Origin: Sphingobacterium phlebotomi
GTDB lineage: Bacteria > Bacteroidota > Bacteroidia > Sphingobacteriales > Sphingobacteriaceae
Direction of reading: 5' to 3'
Assembly (NCBI RefSeq): GCF_008180195.1
Contig: NZ_VTAV01000002.1
Span: 124,001 to 188,000, forward strand
Length of the DNA: 64,000 bases
Under the pieces are notes generated by a model that did no database searches, was not told the DNA's origin, and worked only from the letters and a program-made list of their open reading frames with translations. The translations under genes were made by a program, and so were the position numbers. Below are positions 63,235 to 64,000 of this stretch, one piece after another (within the stretch, counting starts at the first letter, position 1; each line of letters opens with the position of its first letter).

Positions 63235-64000
63235 TTATTTTAGTTTGACAACTAAAGGGGTATTTATTTTTTCTACTTGTTTTTGGACGAAACCTTTCCA
63301 TTCATCGGCTGATGTCACTTGTCCTCCTTTGTTCCAGGCTGCACCATTATAATATACAAAAGGTTTATTTTGCTGAATATCTGTACTTAGCAAAAACTGT
63401 GTACTGTCATTATCGATAAACGTCAGCGGGTCTTCAGGCAATATTAGTGCCGTTCCGGTTTGGCCATGCCCCTGGATATCTGGTTCCCAATAAGCCAGAC
63501 TACGGTTTGATTCGTTATAGTCGTATTGTGATTCGCTTTCGCCTCGTCTTGCTAAACCAATGACAACAGGCGTGCTTTCCGACTGCTGGTTTTCAAGATC
63601 TATAATCACTTTGTTGAAGTGTTGGCCGGCATCGAGCGATATCGTTTTAGTCAAGGAAATGGTCTGGCCGTTTAGTTCCTCTGGTTCAAAGCTAAGCTTG
63701 AATGTCGTCCGAAGTGGTCCGTTGTCCAGTATTTGATATTCCCGATAGTGCTTGGTAAAGTGTATCTTATTATCAAAGTAAGGCGCGATATCTCCCGCGC
63801 CAAGCGTTTGTCCGACAGCATAATAGTCTAGTCCTTCGCCGTGATCCGTATGATAGTCATTCTCCTTATACCATTTATCAATGACTAACTCCTCGGTGCG
63901 CTTGGCCCATACATCTGCACCCTGCGCGTCGTCCGGTCGGCCCTCTAACGCTTTGCCATACATACGAAAGGCAAGCACATTGTTCTCCCAGGCGAAATCG
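63235..64000 (-). CDS. DUF4861-domain protein (partial, N-terminus outside window)
   Basis: The frame is open through the right edge, so only the C-terminal 255 residues are seen. They include FAWENNVLAFRMYGKAL, GADVWAKRTEELVIDKWY, YHTDHGEGLDYYAVGQTLGAGDIAPY, LSLTKTISLDAGQHFNKV and a late GTALILPEDPLTFIDND, which match DUF4861 proteins. These are often found in loci for pectin or other uronate polysaccharides in Bacteroidota, but their reaction is unclear. It lies upstream of kduD in one operon. Confidence 0.82.
   Translation of the reverse strand, partial: DFAWENNVLAFRMYGKALEGRPDDAQGADVWAKRTEELVIDKWYKENDYHTDHGEGLDYYAVGQTLGAGDIAPYFDNKIHFTKHYREYQILDNGPLRTTFKLSFEPEELNGQTISLTKTISLDAGQHFNKVIIDLENQQSESTPVVIGLARRGESESQYDYNESNRSLAYWEPDIQGHGQTGTALILPEDPLTFIDNDSTQFLLSTDIQQNKPFVYYNGAAWNKGGQVTSADEWKGFVQKQVEKINTPLVVKLK

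Overview
The window looks like chromosomal DNA from a member of the Sphingobacteriaceae or a close relative (phylum Bacteroidota). Signs are two SusC/SusD pairs, the gliding lipoprotein gldH, a RicT/PSP1 protein, lipoproteins with Bacteroidota-style signals, and promoters of the TTTG-N~20-TAnnTTTG type. No rRNA, tRNA, CRISPR array, phage or insertion sequence was seen.

Left part (1-28.6 kb) is mostly housekeeping. It holds the end of an Ig-like protein, a gamma-carbonic-anhydrase-like protein, and nadB and nadA diverging from an AT-rich gap packed with DnaA-box sequences (candidate oriC). Next come a two-motif aspartic protease lipoprotein, thiL and an OmpA-family protein. A short-chain acyl-CoA/leucine catabolic group follows: acetoacetate-CoA ligase, carboxylase beta subunit, acyl-CoA dehydrogenase, HMG-CoA lyase and an enoyl-CoA hydratase homologue. 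Then come a GntP permease with glycerate kinase, scpA, dxs and dnaA, a small secreted protein, the operon holB-ricT-gldH-lpxK, dnaN and a DedA protein.

Middle part (28.8-57.8 kb) is one large, almost fully co-directional polysaccharide utilisation locus for sialylated glycans. A FadR-type GntR regulator is followed by a duplicated module of fasciclin lipoprotein, SusC and SusD. After these come a sialidase-fold lipoprotein, a sialate O-acetylesterase-like protein, a Tat-exported GH106-like hydrolase, a phosphodiester glycosidase, a second acetylesterase and a sulfatase. A second block carries nanH (sialidase), nanA (lyase), nanM (mutarotase) and a NanT-like MFS transporter. The same palindrome, TGTA-(G/C)-TACA, lies before the regulator, before the first fasciclin gene and before nanH, which suggests one three-promoter regulon under the GntR protein. 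The implied route is: strip sulfate, acetyl and phosphodiester decorations outside the cell, release sialic acid, import it, mutarotate it and split it to pyruvate and ManNAc. No nanE or ManNAc kinase is in the window.

Right part (57.8-64 kb) returns to housekeeping (yicC, gmk, nadD), then a bacteriophytochrome histidine kinase on the minus strand, and finally kduD and the end of a DUF4861 gene, probably the edge of a uronate-related locus.
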